A DNA stretch of 64,000 bases from Myxococcales bacterium (GTDB taxonomy: Bacteria > Myxococcota_A > Polyangia > Polyangiales > Polyangiaceae): positions 248,001 through 312,000 of the forward strand of contig JADJCA010000007.1 of NCBI GenBank assembly GCA_016703425.1, given 5' to 3'. Below, piece by piece: positions 24,697 to 33,929 of the stretch. The notes below the pieces were generated by a model. That model did no database searches. It saw nothing but the letters and a program-made list of their open reading frames with translations, and was not told where the DNA came from. The stretch's first letter is position 1. Each line of letters begins with the position of its first letter. The position numbers and the translations under genes are program-made.

Positions 24697-26733
24697 TCAG
24701 ACGAGCCCGTTGCGCTCGAGCAGCGCGCGCGGGTCGGGCTCGCGCCCCATAAAGGCGACGTAGAGCGCCTTCGGATCTTCGCTGTTGCCCTTCTCGAGGA
24801 TGCTCGTTCGGAACGCCTGGCCGGTGGCGCGGTCGAGGATGCCGCGATCGCGGAACCGCGAGAAGGCATCGGCGTCGAGGACCTCGGCCCACTTGTACGA
24901 GTAATAGCCGCCCGCGTAGCCGACCGGACTGGCGAACAAGTGACCGAACGACGCGATCATGGCGTAGTCCGGCGGGAGGGCGGCGGCGGAGAACCGGCTC
25001 GACACCTCGCGCGCGAACTCGATGACGTCGCCGTGCTCCTTCGGCGAGAAATCCATATGGAGCGCGAGGTCGGTCTCAGCGAAGCCGAGCTGACGCATCT
25101 GCATGTTGGCGGCGCGGAACGTCCGCGCCTTCTGCAGCTTCTCGAAGAGGTCGGCGGGAATCGGCGCCTTCGTCTCGTGATGGGCGGCGAAGAGATCGAG
25201 CGCGGCCCGGTCCCAGGTCCAGTTCTCCATGATCTGCGACGGCAACTCGACGAAGTCCCACGCGACGTTGGTGCCGGCTTGGGAGCGCAGCTCGGTGCGA
25301 CTGAGCAGGTGATGCATCAGATGCCCGAACTCGTGAAACATCGTCTCGACCTCGCGGTGCGTGAGCAGCGCGGGCTTGCCGCGCACCGGTGGCGTCACGT
25401 TGGCCACGATGAGGGCGATCTGGCGGCCGCTTTCGCCGGTGCCACTGATGAGCCCGTGCATCCAAGCGCCGTCTCTCTTTGATTCGCGCGGGTAGAGGTC
25501 GGCGTAGAACGCGCCGATCTCGCGCCCCGTGTCGTCGCCCTCGAAGAGCTTGAAGGCCTGCACCGACTCGTGCCACGTGGGCGCGCCCGGCCAAGGCTCG
25601 ATGCGAACGCCGTAGAGGCGCGTGGCGACGGTGAAGAGGCCCGAGAGGACGCGCTCGAGCGCGAAGTAGGGCCGCAGCAGCTCTTCGTCGAGGTCGAAGC
25701 GCGCGCGGCGCAGCTTCTCCGAATAGTAGGGCACGTCCCACGGCGAGAGCGCGCCCGCGGCTCCGTCGAGGCTCGCGCGAAACTCCGCGAGCTCGCGGTT
25801 CTCGCGCTCAAAGAACGAGCGCGTCTGGCCCTCGAGCTCGCGCACAAAGGCCCGTGCGACGCGCGCCTCTTTGGCCATGCGATCTTCGAGCACCAGGTCC
25901 GCAAAAGTAGCGAAGCCGATGAGCGACGCCTTCTCGCGGCGAAGCTCCAGCATGCGAACGACGATGGGGCGGTTGTCGAACTCGCCGCCCGACGCGCGCG
26001 TGTTGAAGGCGCGGTAGAGCGTCTCGCGGAGCGCGGCGTCGTCGGCGTACGTCATGACGGCGACGTAGCTCGGCGCCTGCAAGGTAAAACGATAGCCGGC
26101 CTTGCCCTTTGCCTGAGCCGACTCGCGGGCGGCCTCGAGGGCGCTCTCGGGGAGGCCTCGGAGGCGGTTCGCTTGCTCCTCACCGATGATGAGTTCGAAG
26201 GCGTTGGTGGCGTCGAGGACGTTCTGCGAGAACTTGAGGGCGAGCGTCGTGAGCTCCACGTCGATGGCCGCGAGGCGCGCCTTGCCGGCATCGGGAAGCT
26301 CGGCACCGGCACGGCGAAAGTCTGCGAGCGTCGTCTCCACAAACCTACGCTTCGCCGCCGAGAGCGACTTCGCGTCGACGCTGTTGGCGAACGTGGAGAG
26401 CCGGGCGTACAGCTTGGCCGACAAGTAAACGCTCGATTGAAACTCGCTCACGGCCGGCTGCACCGACGCGTACGCGTCGCGGAGCGCGGGCGTCGTGGCC
26501 ACCGACTCGAGGTGCCCAGCAATAGACATCGTTCGCTCGAGGCCTTCGCTCATGCGATCGAAGGCGCCAAAGGTCGCCTCAAAGGAGACGTCTCGCCCGT
26601 CTTCGATGGCAGAGGCGAGCTTTCGCGCAGCGGCGAGCTGAGCGTCGACGGCCGGGACGACGTGCTCCGCGGAGATGAGGTCGAAACGAATAGGCAGCGC
26701 CGTAACGATGAGCGGGTTCGCGTGCTCGGTCAT
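24697..26733 (-). CDS. M3-family oligopeptidase
   Basis: A 678-residue thimet/oligopeptidase A-like metalloenzyme for degrading short peptides in the cytoplasm. The zinc motif is MFHEFGHLMHH (H467, E468, H471), and FVELPSQIMENW carries the downstream Glu ligand. The C-terminal PVGYAGGYYSYKWAEV segment forms the substrate cleft in this family. The length is typical. ATG 26733 (MTEHANPL) is used; the frame is open to 27009 but the extra part overlaps the divergent dehydrogenase gene and resembles no protein. It could degrade signal-peptide remnants, as OpdA does in enterics. Confidence 0.92.
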   Translation of the reverse strand: MTEHANPLIVTALPIRFDLISAEHVVPAVDAQLAAARKLASAIEDGRDVSFEATFGAFDRMSEGLERTMSIAGHLESVATTPALRDAYASVQPAVSEFQSSVYLSAKLYARLSTFANSVDAKSLSAAKRRFVETTLADFRRAGAELPDAGKARLAAIDVELTTLALKFSQNVLDATNAFELIIGEEQANRLRGLPESALEAARESAQAKGKAGYRFTLQAPSYVAVMTYADDAALRETLYRAFNTRASGGEFDNRPIVVRMLELRREKASLIGFATFADLVLEDRMAKEARVARAFVRELEGQTRSFFERENRELAEFRASLDGAAGALSPWDVPYYSEKLRRARFDLDEELLRPYFALERVLSGLFTVATRLYGVRIEPWPGAPTWHESVQAFKLFEGDDTGREIGAFYADLYPRESKRDGAWMHGLISGTGESGRQIALIVANVTPPVRGKPALLTHREVETMFHEFGHLMHHLLSRTELRSQAGTNVAWDFVELPSQIMENWTWDRAALDLFAAHHETKAPIPADLFEKLQKARTFRAANMQMRQLGFAETDLALHMDFSPKEHGDVIEFAREVSSRFSAAALPPDYAMIASFGHLFASPVGYAGGYYSYKWAEVLDADAFSRFRDRGILDRATGQAFRTSILEKGNSEDPKALYVAFMGREPDPRALLERNGLV

Positions 26734-26863
26734 CGCGCCATGGTAGCCGAAGCCATCGGCCGCGGGCCGCGCGAGCGACGCGGGCGCTTCTTTTGCCAGG
26801 CTGCGAAATTCGGCTCCCGCAAGTCCTGATTCGACGTCGGCCGCCCGATGGTAACCTCCGCCG

Positions 26864-29152
26864 ATGCATCGCTCGGAGCGCTTCGGGATCGTCCTTGTGT
26901 TTACCCTGGCGGCGTCGGCCGCCTGCGATGAGACGCTCGACGCGACGCCGGCGCCCGCCGACGCCGGGTCCGCTATCGATGGCACCGCCGACGGCGCGGT
27001 GCCGCCCACGCCATCGCCTTACGGCCTCGATGTCCGCCCTGCCAACACAACGTGCCGTGCGCCAGCGCGACCGCCGCCGCCGAGCGGCGTCGTCTTCGAG
27101 AACGCGTTTCCCGCGGCCATCACGTTCGCCGCGCCCATGAAGATTCGGCAAGCGCCCGGCGAGCCGGGCAACCTCTACGTCGCCGAGCGCGGCTCTTCGA
27201 CGACGGTGCCCGCGAAGGTAAAGCGCGTTCCGCTGAGCGCACAGACTCCCAGCGACGTGAAGGACTTCGCCCTCGTGCCCGTCAACCCGGCCGGCGAAGG
27301 CGGCCTGCTCGGCATGGCGTTTCACCCTAAATGGGCCTCGAACCGCACCGCCTTCTTCTCGTACACGCGCACTTACGCGGCCGGCACTGACGGCGCACCG
27401 CCCGACTCGAACGCCGGCGGCCCGATCAACTCGGGCCTGACCTCCATCGTGTCGCGATGGACCAGCGCCGATGGCGGTCTCACGGTCGGCAGTCCCGTCG
27501 AGGTCTTTCGGCGGGTGCAGCCTTACTCAAACCACAACGGCGGCGACATCGACTTCGGTCCCGACGGGTACTTGTATTTTGGGCTCGGCGACGGCGGCAG
27601 CGGCAACGATCCGCTCGGCAGCGGCCAGCGCCTCAACACCGTGCTCGGCAAGATTCTGCGGTTCGACGTCGACGGGGCCCCGCCCTACACGATTCCGCCG
27701 ACGAACCCCTACGCTTCAAGCACGGGGCCCGAGAAGAAGGAGATCTACGCCTCCGGGTTTCGCAATCCGTTCCGGTGGAACTTCGACCGCGAGACGGGCG
27801 ACTTGTGGGTCGGCGACGTGGGGCAGAGCGCGTGGGAAGAGATCGACAAGGTCAAGCTCGGGGGCAACTACGGGTGGAACACCTGCGAAGGCTTCCACAA
27901 GCGAGGGAGCACGACGGCGCTCTGCGCAACGCCTGGCCTCAATGATCCCGTGGTCGCGCACGGTCGCTCCGAAGCCACCGTCATCACCGGCGGCATCGTG
28001 TACCGCGGCAAGGCCATCCCCAGCCTCACAGGCACGTATGTCTACGCCGACTACGGCACCGGCAACGTGTGGGGCATCGTCTACGACGGCGCCGGTCGCG
28101 CCACCTCCAAGCCGCTCGGCCGGGTGCCGAACCCGGTCGACTTCACCGTCGACGCCGACGGCGAGCTCTACATCGCGTCGCTCACGACGGGACGCATCCT
28201 CAAGATGAAGCCCGACACGGCCATGACGACGCCTCCGAGCGCGTTCCCCGACGCGCTCTCAAAGACCGGCTGCGTCGACGCGAGCGACCCGAAAAAGCCG
28301 GCGAGCGGACTCGTGCCCTACGGCGTCCGCTCGCCGCTCTGGTCGGACGGCGCCGAGAAGGAGCGCTTCTTCGCGCTCCCCGAAGGCGGGACCATCACCG
28401 TCGGCGCCGATGGCGACTTTGACTTTCCCCGCGGCACCGTGCTCGTGAAGACGTTCCGCGCCTTCGGCAAGCTCCTCGAGACGCGGCTCTTCGTCCGCCA
28501 CGACGACGGGGAGTGGGCAGGCTACAGCTACGAGTGGAACGACGACGGCACCGACGCTCAGCTACTCCCGGCTGGAAAGACGCGCGCCTTGGCGGGCGGC
28601 GAGTCGTGGACGTACCCGAGCCGAGCGCAGTGCGTGCAGTGCCACACGACGGCGGCCGGCGGCTCCCTCGGTCTGGAGCTCGGACAACTGAACGGCGACT
28701 TCGTCTACACCTCCACGAACCGCGTCTCGAATCAGCTCGCCACGCTCGAGCACATCGGCGTGCTGGCGGCCCCGGTCGGCGATCCCGCCAAGCTCGCGCG
28801 CTACCCGGAGCCTTCGGGCACCGAGCCGGTGGAGAGCCGTGCGCTCTCGTACCTCCACTCAAACTGCTCGCATTGCCACCGACCGGCCGGTGGCGGCGGC
28901 GGCGCGATGGACTTCCGCTACGGCCAAGGGCTCCTCGCGACGAAAGCGTGCGGAGCCAACCCCGTCGGAGGCAACTTCGGCGTCGCCGCCGCGAAGGTGC
29001 TCGCGCCGGGCAACCCCAACGAATCGATGATTTCCATCCGCATGCGCGCCGAGGACGCGAAGCGGATGCCCCCCATCGGCGTCCGTATTCCCGACGCGAA
29101 GGGCGCGAGCCTCATCGACGAGTGGATCACTTCGGTGACGAGCTGCCCGTAG
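26864..29152 (+). CDS. PQQ-dependent sugar dehydrogenase fused to a c-type cytochrome-like domain, lipoprotein
   Basis: A 762-residue lipoprotein (lipobox SAAC, Cys21). Residues about 75-450 form a GSDH-type six-bladed propeller: GGLLGMAFHPKW, NHNGGDIDFGPDGYLYFG and ASGFRNPFRW are family hallmarks. The C-terminal part contains PLWSDGAEKERFF, ESWTYPSRAQC, and two haem-type motifs CVQCH (C590, H594) and CSHCH (C668, H672). This domain order matches the HNE_0200 family (TIGR03806). It probably oxidises a sugar or alcohol outside the inner membrane and passes electrons to the haems. A relative of its C-terminal part stands alone at 54137-55177. It is divergent from the M3 peptidase gene. Confidence 0.85.
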   Translation: MHRSERFGIVLVFTLAASAACDETLDATPAPADAGSAIDGTADGAVPPTPSPYGLDVRPANTTCRAPARPPPPSGVVFENAFPAAITFAAPMKIRQAPGEPGNLYVAERGSSTTVPAKVKRVPLSAQTPSDVKDFALVPVNPAGEGGLLGMAFHPKWASNRTAFFSYTRTYAAGTDGAPPDSNAGGPINSGLTSIVSRWTSADGGLTVGSPVEVFRRVQPYSNHNGGDIDFGPDGYLYFGLGDGGSGNDPLGSGQRLNTVLGKILRFDVDGAPPYTIPPTNPYASSTGPEKKEIYASGFRNPFRWNFDRETGDLWVGDVGQSAWEEIDKVKLGGNYGWNTCEGFHKRGSTTALCATPGLNDPVVAHGRSEATVITGGIVYRGKAIPSLTGTYVYADYGTGNVWGIVYDGAGRATSKPLGRVPNPVDFTVDADGELYIASLTTGRILKMKPDTAMTTPPSAFPDALSKTGCVDASDPKKPASGLVPYGVRSPLWSDGAEKERFFALPEGGTITVGADGDFDFPRGTVLVKTFRAFGKLLETRLFVRHDDGEWAGYSYEWNDDGTDAQLLPAGKTRALAGGESWTYPSRAQCVQCHTTAAGGSLGLELGQLNGDFVYTSTNRVSNQLATLEHIGVLAAPVGDPAKLARYPEPSGTEPVESRALSYLHSNCSHCHRPAGGGGGAMDFRYGQGLLATKACGANPVGGNFGVAAAKVLAPGNPNESMISIRMRAEDAKRMPPIGVRIPDAKGASLIDEWITSVTSCP

Positions 29153-29275
29153 CGGAGCCGGTCCGAAGAGGGTGCGCGGGGCGCTCGACCGATGCCCCAA
29201 ATTGGGGCACCCACGGCCTCGGCCAGCGCAATTCGCAGGGTTTCTCGCTGGCGTGAGCGTTGCTCCACGGAGGCC

Positions 29276-30331
29276 ATGACGAACATTCCGACCTGGGGCC
29301 GCGTCGTTTCCGAGCCGCACGAATACCTGATTCATACACGCGGAGGCCGCATCGTCCGGCACGGCCAAGGGCTCGCGTGTTTCAAGTGGCCGTCCGACAG
29401 CGTCGCGGTCGTTCCGACGTCGATCGCAAAGCTGTCGTTTCGCGCCGATCAGGTGACCCTCGAGAAGACCGGCGTGGAGGTCAGCGGCCTCGCCGTCTAT
29501 CGCATCGCCGCGCCGCTCCTCGCGTACCGGATGATGGACAGAAATCGCGAGTCCCTGACGGACATCCTGCGTGAAATGTTCGTCGGCGCCACGCGACGCA
29601 TCGTGTCGAGCCTGACCCTCGATGAGTGCATCACGCACCGAAAGGAGCGTGTTGCCGCCGCGCTCTTGGAGGAGGTCGGGCCCGTGTTGGCAGGGAGCGG
29701 CGCGAGCGGAGAGACCACCGATCGGGGCTGGGGCGTCATCCTCGACACGGTGGAGATTCAGGACGTGCGCGTGCTCTCGCAAGACGTGTTCGCGCGCCTC
29801 CAGGCCCCCTTTCGTGAAGGACTGGCCCTCAAGGCCCTGCGTGCGAAAGACGAGGTCGAGCGGGAGGAGGCGCGACTTCAGGCCGAGCGACGCATGACGT
29901 TGGAGCGAACACGCCTCGCGCTCCTCCATGAAGAGCGGGAGCGCGCCCTTCTCGAACGAAGCCACGAGCTGGAGCGCGAAGCTCACCAGGCGGCGATGCT
30001 GGAGCGCAAGCAGCAGGGTGAGCTGGGCCGTCTTCTCGATCAAGCGAACGCGGAGCGAGAGCGCGCCGCCATCGAGCTCGAGGCGCGTCGCCGCGCTGAA
30101 GAGCAAGACATCGAGCTCGCGCGAAAGAGGCGCGAGGCGGTCCCCGATCTTTCGCCGGCGCGCCTCGAAGAGCTGCTGGTGACAGAGACCATGCCGCGCG
30201 TCGCGGAGGCCTTCCGCGGCTCCTTTGACCGCATCAACCTTTCGGCGGGAGGCGAAGGCCCGCTCTTCTCGTTCCTCTCCTCAGGCCTCGAGCAGGTGCT
30301 CGCTTCCACGAGAGCGTCCCGCGCGCGATAG
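29276..30331 (+). CDS. SPFH/Band 7 domain protein
   Basis: A 351-residue protein. The N-terminal half is an SPFH (stomatin/prohibitin-like) domain: VSEPHEYLIHTRGGRIV, the VEVSGLAVYRI strand and VILDTVEIQDVRVLSQDVF. The C-terminal half (about residues 180-300) is a long Glu/Arg/Ala-rich coiled coil (REEARLQAERRMTLERTRLA and so on) ending in a short globular tail. No transmembrane helix is visible, unlike classical flotillins, so membrane contact would be peripheral. ATG 29276 has a CGGAGG site immediately upstream; the frame extends to 29192. It may scaffold other proteins, but there is no specific partner nearby. Confidence 0.8.
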   Translation: MTNIPTWGRVVSEPHEYLIHTRGGRIVRHGQGLACFKWPSDSVAVVPTSIAKLSFRADQVTLEKTGVEVSGLAVYRIAAPLLAYRMMDRNRESLTDILREMFVGATRRIVSSLTLDECITHRKERVAAALLEEVGPVLAGSGASGETTDRGWGVILDTVEIQDVRVLSQDVFARLQAPFREGLALKALRAKDEVEREEARLQAERRMTLERTRLALLHEERERALLERSHELEREAHQAAMLERKQQGELGRLLDQANAERERAAIELEARRRAEEQDIELARKRREAVPDLSPARLEELLVTETMPRVAEAFRGSFDRINLSAGGEGPLFSFLSSGLEQVLASTRASRAR

Positions 30332-30347
30332 CCGCCGGTGCGAGTCG

Positions 30348-31562
30348 CTACTCGACGCGTGCGCCCTGCGCCACCCACCGACCGAGGATCGCGCGCTCTT
30401 CGTCGGTCATGCCGGTGCGGTTCGCGAGCGGCATCGTCTTGGCCAAGACGGCGCGCGCCATGATGCGATCGGCGTAGAGGTGAATCTGCTCGGGTGCGTC
30501 GAACACGACGCCGTTGGGCGCCGTCGTAAAGACCGCGTCTTTCGGCGTCGCCGAGTGGCACGTGACGCAACGCTGCTGAAGGACGGTTCGCGCCTCGCCG
30601 AAGGTCACAGGCGGCCCCCCGCGAAACGCGGCCATCGCGTCCACGCCGCCGCGCGGCACCAGCAAAAGGTACAACGCCACGATCGACGCGGTCAGCACCG
30701 CGGCGAGCGTCGGCTTCCAAGCGGGGAACGTGAAGCGGATGTTGAGGACATGGCGCACCGACGCGCCGGCCACCATGAGGACCCCAAGGACGACGGCGCG
30801 GTGCGCGTGGCCGAAGGTGCTGGAGAAGTGGCTGCTCAACATCAAGAAGAGCAGCGGAAACGTCATGTAGTTGTTGTGGATGGAGCGCTGCTTCGCGCGC
30901 CACGAGAGGCGCGGATCCTGGTCGCGCCCCGAGACCGTGGCTGCGACCAACTCGCGCTGCGACGGGATGATGTGGAGAAAGACGTTGCCCGCCATGCATG
31001 TGCCGAGGAGCGCGCCCACGTGGATGAACGCGGCGCGACCGCTCAGCCGCGACGTGAGAAAGGCGACAGCGCCGGCCAAGAGCGCCAGCGAGAGGAACGT
31101 CGTGAACCGCTCGAACTTGGCGATCGGAGTCCGCCACATGAGGTCGTAAACGAGGAGGCCGCCGAAGACGGTAGCAAGGCCCAGGTGCGTCGCCGTGCCG
31201 GGCGTCAACACCGACACGCTGGGGTCGACCAAGAGCGCGCCCCCGCCCATGTAGTAAACGAGCACGAGCAGCGCGATGCCGCTCATCCACGTGGTGTACG
31301 CCTGCCACTTGAACCAGTGCAGCATGGCGGGCATCTGCGCCGGCGCGAGCGACTTCTTCTCGACCTCGTAGAAGCCACCCGAATGGACCATCCAGATGAC
31401 CCCCACGTGACGGGCGTCCGCGCCAGCCCGCTTCTCGAGGTTGCGGTCGAGCCAGTTGAAGAGCATCGAGTTTCCGACCCACATGATGCCGGCGATGAGG
31501 TGAATCCATCGGGCGATGAGGTCGAGTAGCTCGCGGGTGGGGGCGTCGATGAGGGTGTGCAT
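30348..31562 (-). CDS. puuD: urate oxidase PuuD, membrane form with cytochrome c domain
   Basis: A 404-residue enzyme of purine breakdown that converts urate to 5-hydroxyisourate. The N-terminal part has about eight hydrophobic helices with family motifs ARWIHLIAGIMWVGNSMLFN, SGGFYEVEK and FIHVGALLGTCMAGNVF. The soluble C-terminal domain has a haem c site CVTCH (C332, C335, H336) and later Met residues for axial ligation. The order and length match PuuD. ATG 31562 is chosen at the first conserved residue; the frame extends to 31679. No other purine-catabolism gene is in the window. It is divergent, over 147 bases, from the HiPIP gene. Confidence 0.93.
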   Translation of the reverse strand: MHTLIDAPTRELLDLIARWIHLIAGIMWVGNSMLFNWLDRNLEKRAGADARHVGVIWMVHSGGFYEVEKKSLAPAQMPAMLHWFKWQAYTTWMSGIALLVLVYYMGGGALLVDPSVSVLTPGTATHLGLATVFGGLLVYDLMWRTPIAKFERFTTFLSLALLAGAVAFLTSRLSGRAAFIHVGALLGTCMAGNVFLHIIPSQRELVAATVSGRDQDPRLSWRAKQRSIHNNYMTFPLLFLMLSSHFSSTFGHAHRAVVLGVLMVAGASVRHVLNIRFTFPAWKPTLAAVLTASIVALYLLLVPRGGVDAMAAFRGGPPVTFGEARTVLQQRCVTCHSATPKDAVFTTAPNGVVFDAPEQIHLYADRIMARAVLAKTMPLANRTGMTDEERAILGRWVAQGARVE

Positions 31563-31709
31563 CTGTGGCGAACGCGGCGTTGGCCGATGGGCAGCCGATA
31601 GCTCAGGCGGCTTTTGGGCACCAGGAGTCGTTGCATGCCGCGGGAGGCGTGGGGCGCCGACCGCTCGTAACTCGACCAAGCGCCCCCGAACCCACTACGC
31701 TCTCTCGCC

Positions 31710-32030
31710 ATGAGTGAACGCGTTTCCAGGCGGGATGCCCTGAAGAAGGTGAGCTTGACGGTCCTAGCGGGCGGCCTCGGAGGCTTCGGCGCCCTCGGCT
31801 GCGGCAAGAAGGACCTCACATGCACGGACGTGGCGGGCCTCTCGGCCGACGAGGCCTCGGCGCGGACGACGCTCGGGTACGTCGACAAGTCGCCGGACGC
31901 CGCAAAGAACTGCGCCAACTGCCTGCAGTACACGGCGGGCCAGCCGAACGCGTGTGGCGCCTGCAAGGTCATGAAGGGGCCGATCCACCCGTCCGGCTAC
32001 TGTAAGGTCTGGGCCCAAAAGCCCGCCTAG
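31710..32030 (+). CDS. high-potential iron-sulfur protein (HiPIP)
   Basis: A 106-residue periplasmic electron carrier. A Tat signal (SRRDALKKVSLTVLAGG) exports it folded. The mature part has the 4Cys cluster pattern: C68 and C71 (NCANC), C82/C85 (ACGACK) and C98 (SGYCKVW), which bind a 4Fe-4S cluster. A Cys at residue 31 after the signal (ALGCG) might be lipidated. It lies divergent to puuD, whose cytochrome domain needs an electron acceptor, and upstream of a hairpin terminator. Pairing of the two is inference. Confidence 0.9.
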   Translation: MSERVSRRDALKKVSLTVLAGGLGGFGALGCGKKDLTCTDVAGLSADEASARTTLGYVDKSPDAAKNCANCLQYTAGQPNACGACKVMKGPIHPSGYCKVWAQKPA

Positions 32031-32068
32031 CGCCGCCTGACGCCCTCGACGCCGCTAGGGGAAGTCGC

Positions 32069-32083
32069 GGCCCGCTGCGGGCC
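32069..32083. terminator. hairpin between convergent genes
   Basis: GGCCCG-CTG-CGGGCC is a perfect six-pair hairpin 38 bases after the HiPIP stop, followed by TACTTTCC. Its last base touches the stop codon of the convergent lipoprotein gene. Confidence 0.55.
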
Positions 32084-33003
32084 TACTTTCCGCACTCGGT
32101 GGGCTTCACCGCGGGCTTCTGCGCCTTGCAGGTCCCGCCGGTGCCGCCGTCGGCGGGAAGCCCGCCGTCGCCAACCTTGAGACAGCTCACGGTCGCGCAC
32201 TGGAGGTCATTCTCGCAGGTGGCGCCACCGGGCCCGCCGGCAACGCACTTCTTCGTGACCTCATCGCAATAGTTGCCGAGGCCACACTCGAGCGTGCGGA
32301 CGCGCTGGCATGGGGCGCCCACTGAGAGGGCGGTCTTGCAGACGCCGATCCACGGCGCGGGCCCCGCCGGTGTCACGTCACAGTAGAGTCCGGCCGCGCA
32401 CAGCGCGTCGAGGTCGTCCTTGATCTCGCAAGCGGCACCGGCCGGCAGAATGTGGGTCGTCTTGCACTTCGAGGCGTTGCACGACACGAAGGCATCGGCC
32501 GTGTCGTTGAGCTTGCACTGGTCGTCACGCGTGCATGCAGCGCCTTCGCCAACTTGGCCCGCGAAGATGCGGCAGTTCTTGAACGCGCGCGCCGCCTCCG
32601 TGAAGTCATCAACGACCCAGAAGCACTTGTCGACGATGGGCTTGAGCGAGTTGAGGCAGGCGTCGATGCGGGCGCCATTGAAGGTGGCCTGACCAGCTTT
32701 GACTTCAGCCACGTTTTGCTCGCAGTCGGCCTTCGCACGCCGGAGGCAAGTCGCCTCGTCGAAGCCGCTCGACTTCTCGCAGCAGGCCTTTCGCAGCTCG
32801 CAGACCTTCGGAGCCGTGGTCTCGCAGACGTTGTCGAGCGTGTAGACGCCGTCGGGGACGGGCCCGGTGGACGTGGCGTCACCGCCTGCGTCGGAAGGGC
32901 CCACTCCGAGCGGCGACTCGCTCCCGCCGCACCCGGCCAAGCCCATCGCGAGCGCCAGCGTCATGCCCAACGGTGCCCAAGCTCCACGACCCCAACGCCT
33001 CAT
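32083..33003 (-). CDS. Cys-rich lipoprotein, unknown function
   Basis: A 306-residue secreted protein with lipobox LAGC (Cys25) and about 24 cysteines. After a Gly/Asp linker it has an N-terminal helical Cys domain (residues about 60-150), then three or four short repeats of the type GAxCxxDxQC...CxxSxCK and GAPCQ...CGLGNYCDE...KKC. Such dickkopf-like disulfide repeats are common in myxobacterial surface proteins. I recognise no catalytic motif, and its ligand is unknown. It is convergent with the HiPIP gene and divergent from the gamma-glutamylcyclotransferase gene. Confidence 0.7.
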   Translation of the reverse strand: MRRWGRGAWAPLGMTLALAMGLAGCGGSESPLGVGPSDAGGDATSTGPVPDGVYTLDNVCETTAPKVCELRKACCEKSSGFDEATCLRRAKADCEQNVAEVKAGQATFNGARIDACLNSLKPIVDKCFWVVDDFTEAARAFKNCRIFAGQVGEGAACTRDDQCKLNDTADAFVSCNASKCKTTHILPAGAACEIKDDLDALCAAGLYCDVTPAGPAPWIGVCKTALSVGAPCQRVRTLECGLGNYCDEVTKKCVAGGPGGATCENDLQCATVSCLKVGDGGLPADGGTGGTCKAQKPAVKPTECGK

Positions 33004-33309
33004 GAGTGCCTCCGGCGCGCCGTCCCTTCATGTCTCGTGCCACCCCCGTCGTAGCAACGGCCATGCGCCCGCGATGACGCCGCGGCAGGCAATTTCGCCT
33101 CGGCGCGACACCGCGGTCGGTGCGGAAGGGGGTGCGGAACACGGAGGGCCGACGGGCTTCGTGAACGGCCGGCCACGGCCGGAGCCTCGTTGCCCTTCAC
33201 ATCCCAAAGCACGCGCAAACACACCGGGCCGGGGGCTCGTGCCTCCCGTTCGCGCTTGGGGTCCATTGCAACGACGGCGGCCTGGCGTTCCGCTATAGAG
33301 GTGCCCGTC
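33004..33309. other. 306-bp divergent intergenic region with two direct repeats
   Basis: No gene is supported. It has a 9-base direct repeat GGTGCGGAA (33119-33127 and 33131-33139) and an 8-base direct repeat ACGGCCGG (33165-33172 and 33175-33182), the latter one helical turn apart. These could be regulator half-sites for the lipoprotein or the cyclotransferase gene. Confidence 0.5.
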
Positions 33310-33829
33310 GTGCCTTCGGTGTGGGTCTTCGCGTACGGTTCGCTGCTCTTCCGGCCGGGCTTTTCGCACCGTGCGGTTCGGCACGCGACCGCCCTCTGTC
33401 GGGCGCGCCGCTTCTACCAGGGTTCGCCGGACCACCGCGGGACCCCAGACCTTGGGTCGCGTCGTCACCTTGGTCGAGCAGCCCGGAGGTCGGTGCGAAG
33501 GCCTGGCCTACGAGCTGCCGAGCGAGACCCGCGAGACCATCCTGCGGGAGCTCGACCTACGCGAGAAGGGCGGCTACGAGCGGACGGTCCTTTCGCTTTG
33601 GAGCGGCGACGGCGAGCCGCTCGAGGCGGTCACGTGGATCGCCGGAGCAAACAACCCGTATTGGCTCGGTCCCGAGCCTTTGGACGCCATGGTCGACCGC
33701 ATCCGGCGCGCTCATGGCCCGAGCGGAAAAAACCGCGACTACGTCCTGTCGCTGCATCGAGAGCTCGAGCGCCTCGGCATCGAGGACGCCCACGTGCGCG
33801 AGCTCGCGACGTTGCTCACCGGACCCTAG
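33310..33829 (+). pseudogene. ChaC-like gamma-glutamylcyclotransferase, split by a one-base frameshift
   Basis: The first frame from GTG 33310 reads MPSVWVFAYGSLLFRPGF and continues to FYQGSPDHRGTP. The second frame picks up at LGRVVTLVEQPGGRCEGLAYEL and runs through the catalytic segment ELDLREKGGYERTVL to 33829. Together they make a ChaC-like protein of about 172 residues that would cleave gamma-glutamyl groups (for example glutathione) to 5-oxoproline. The shift lies between 33441 and 33451, in or beside a CCCC run; one base too many explains it. Both halves are otherwise normal, so an error or fresh mutation is likely. The GTG at 33301 is an alternative start. Confidence 0.8.
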
Positions 33830-33929
33830 ACCGCGCGACGTGCGGCGCTTAGACGCGCGCGCAGCGCGTTTCATGCAGACCGCCGGAACTTTCTCCGAGG
33901 GTGGCTTTCCAACGCTCGGGAGGTCACTC

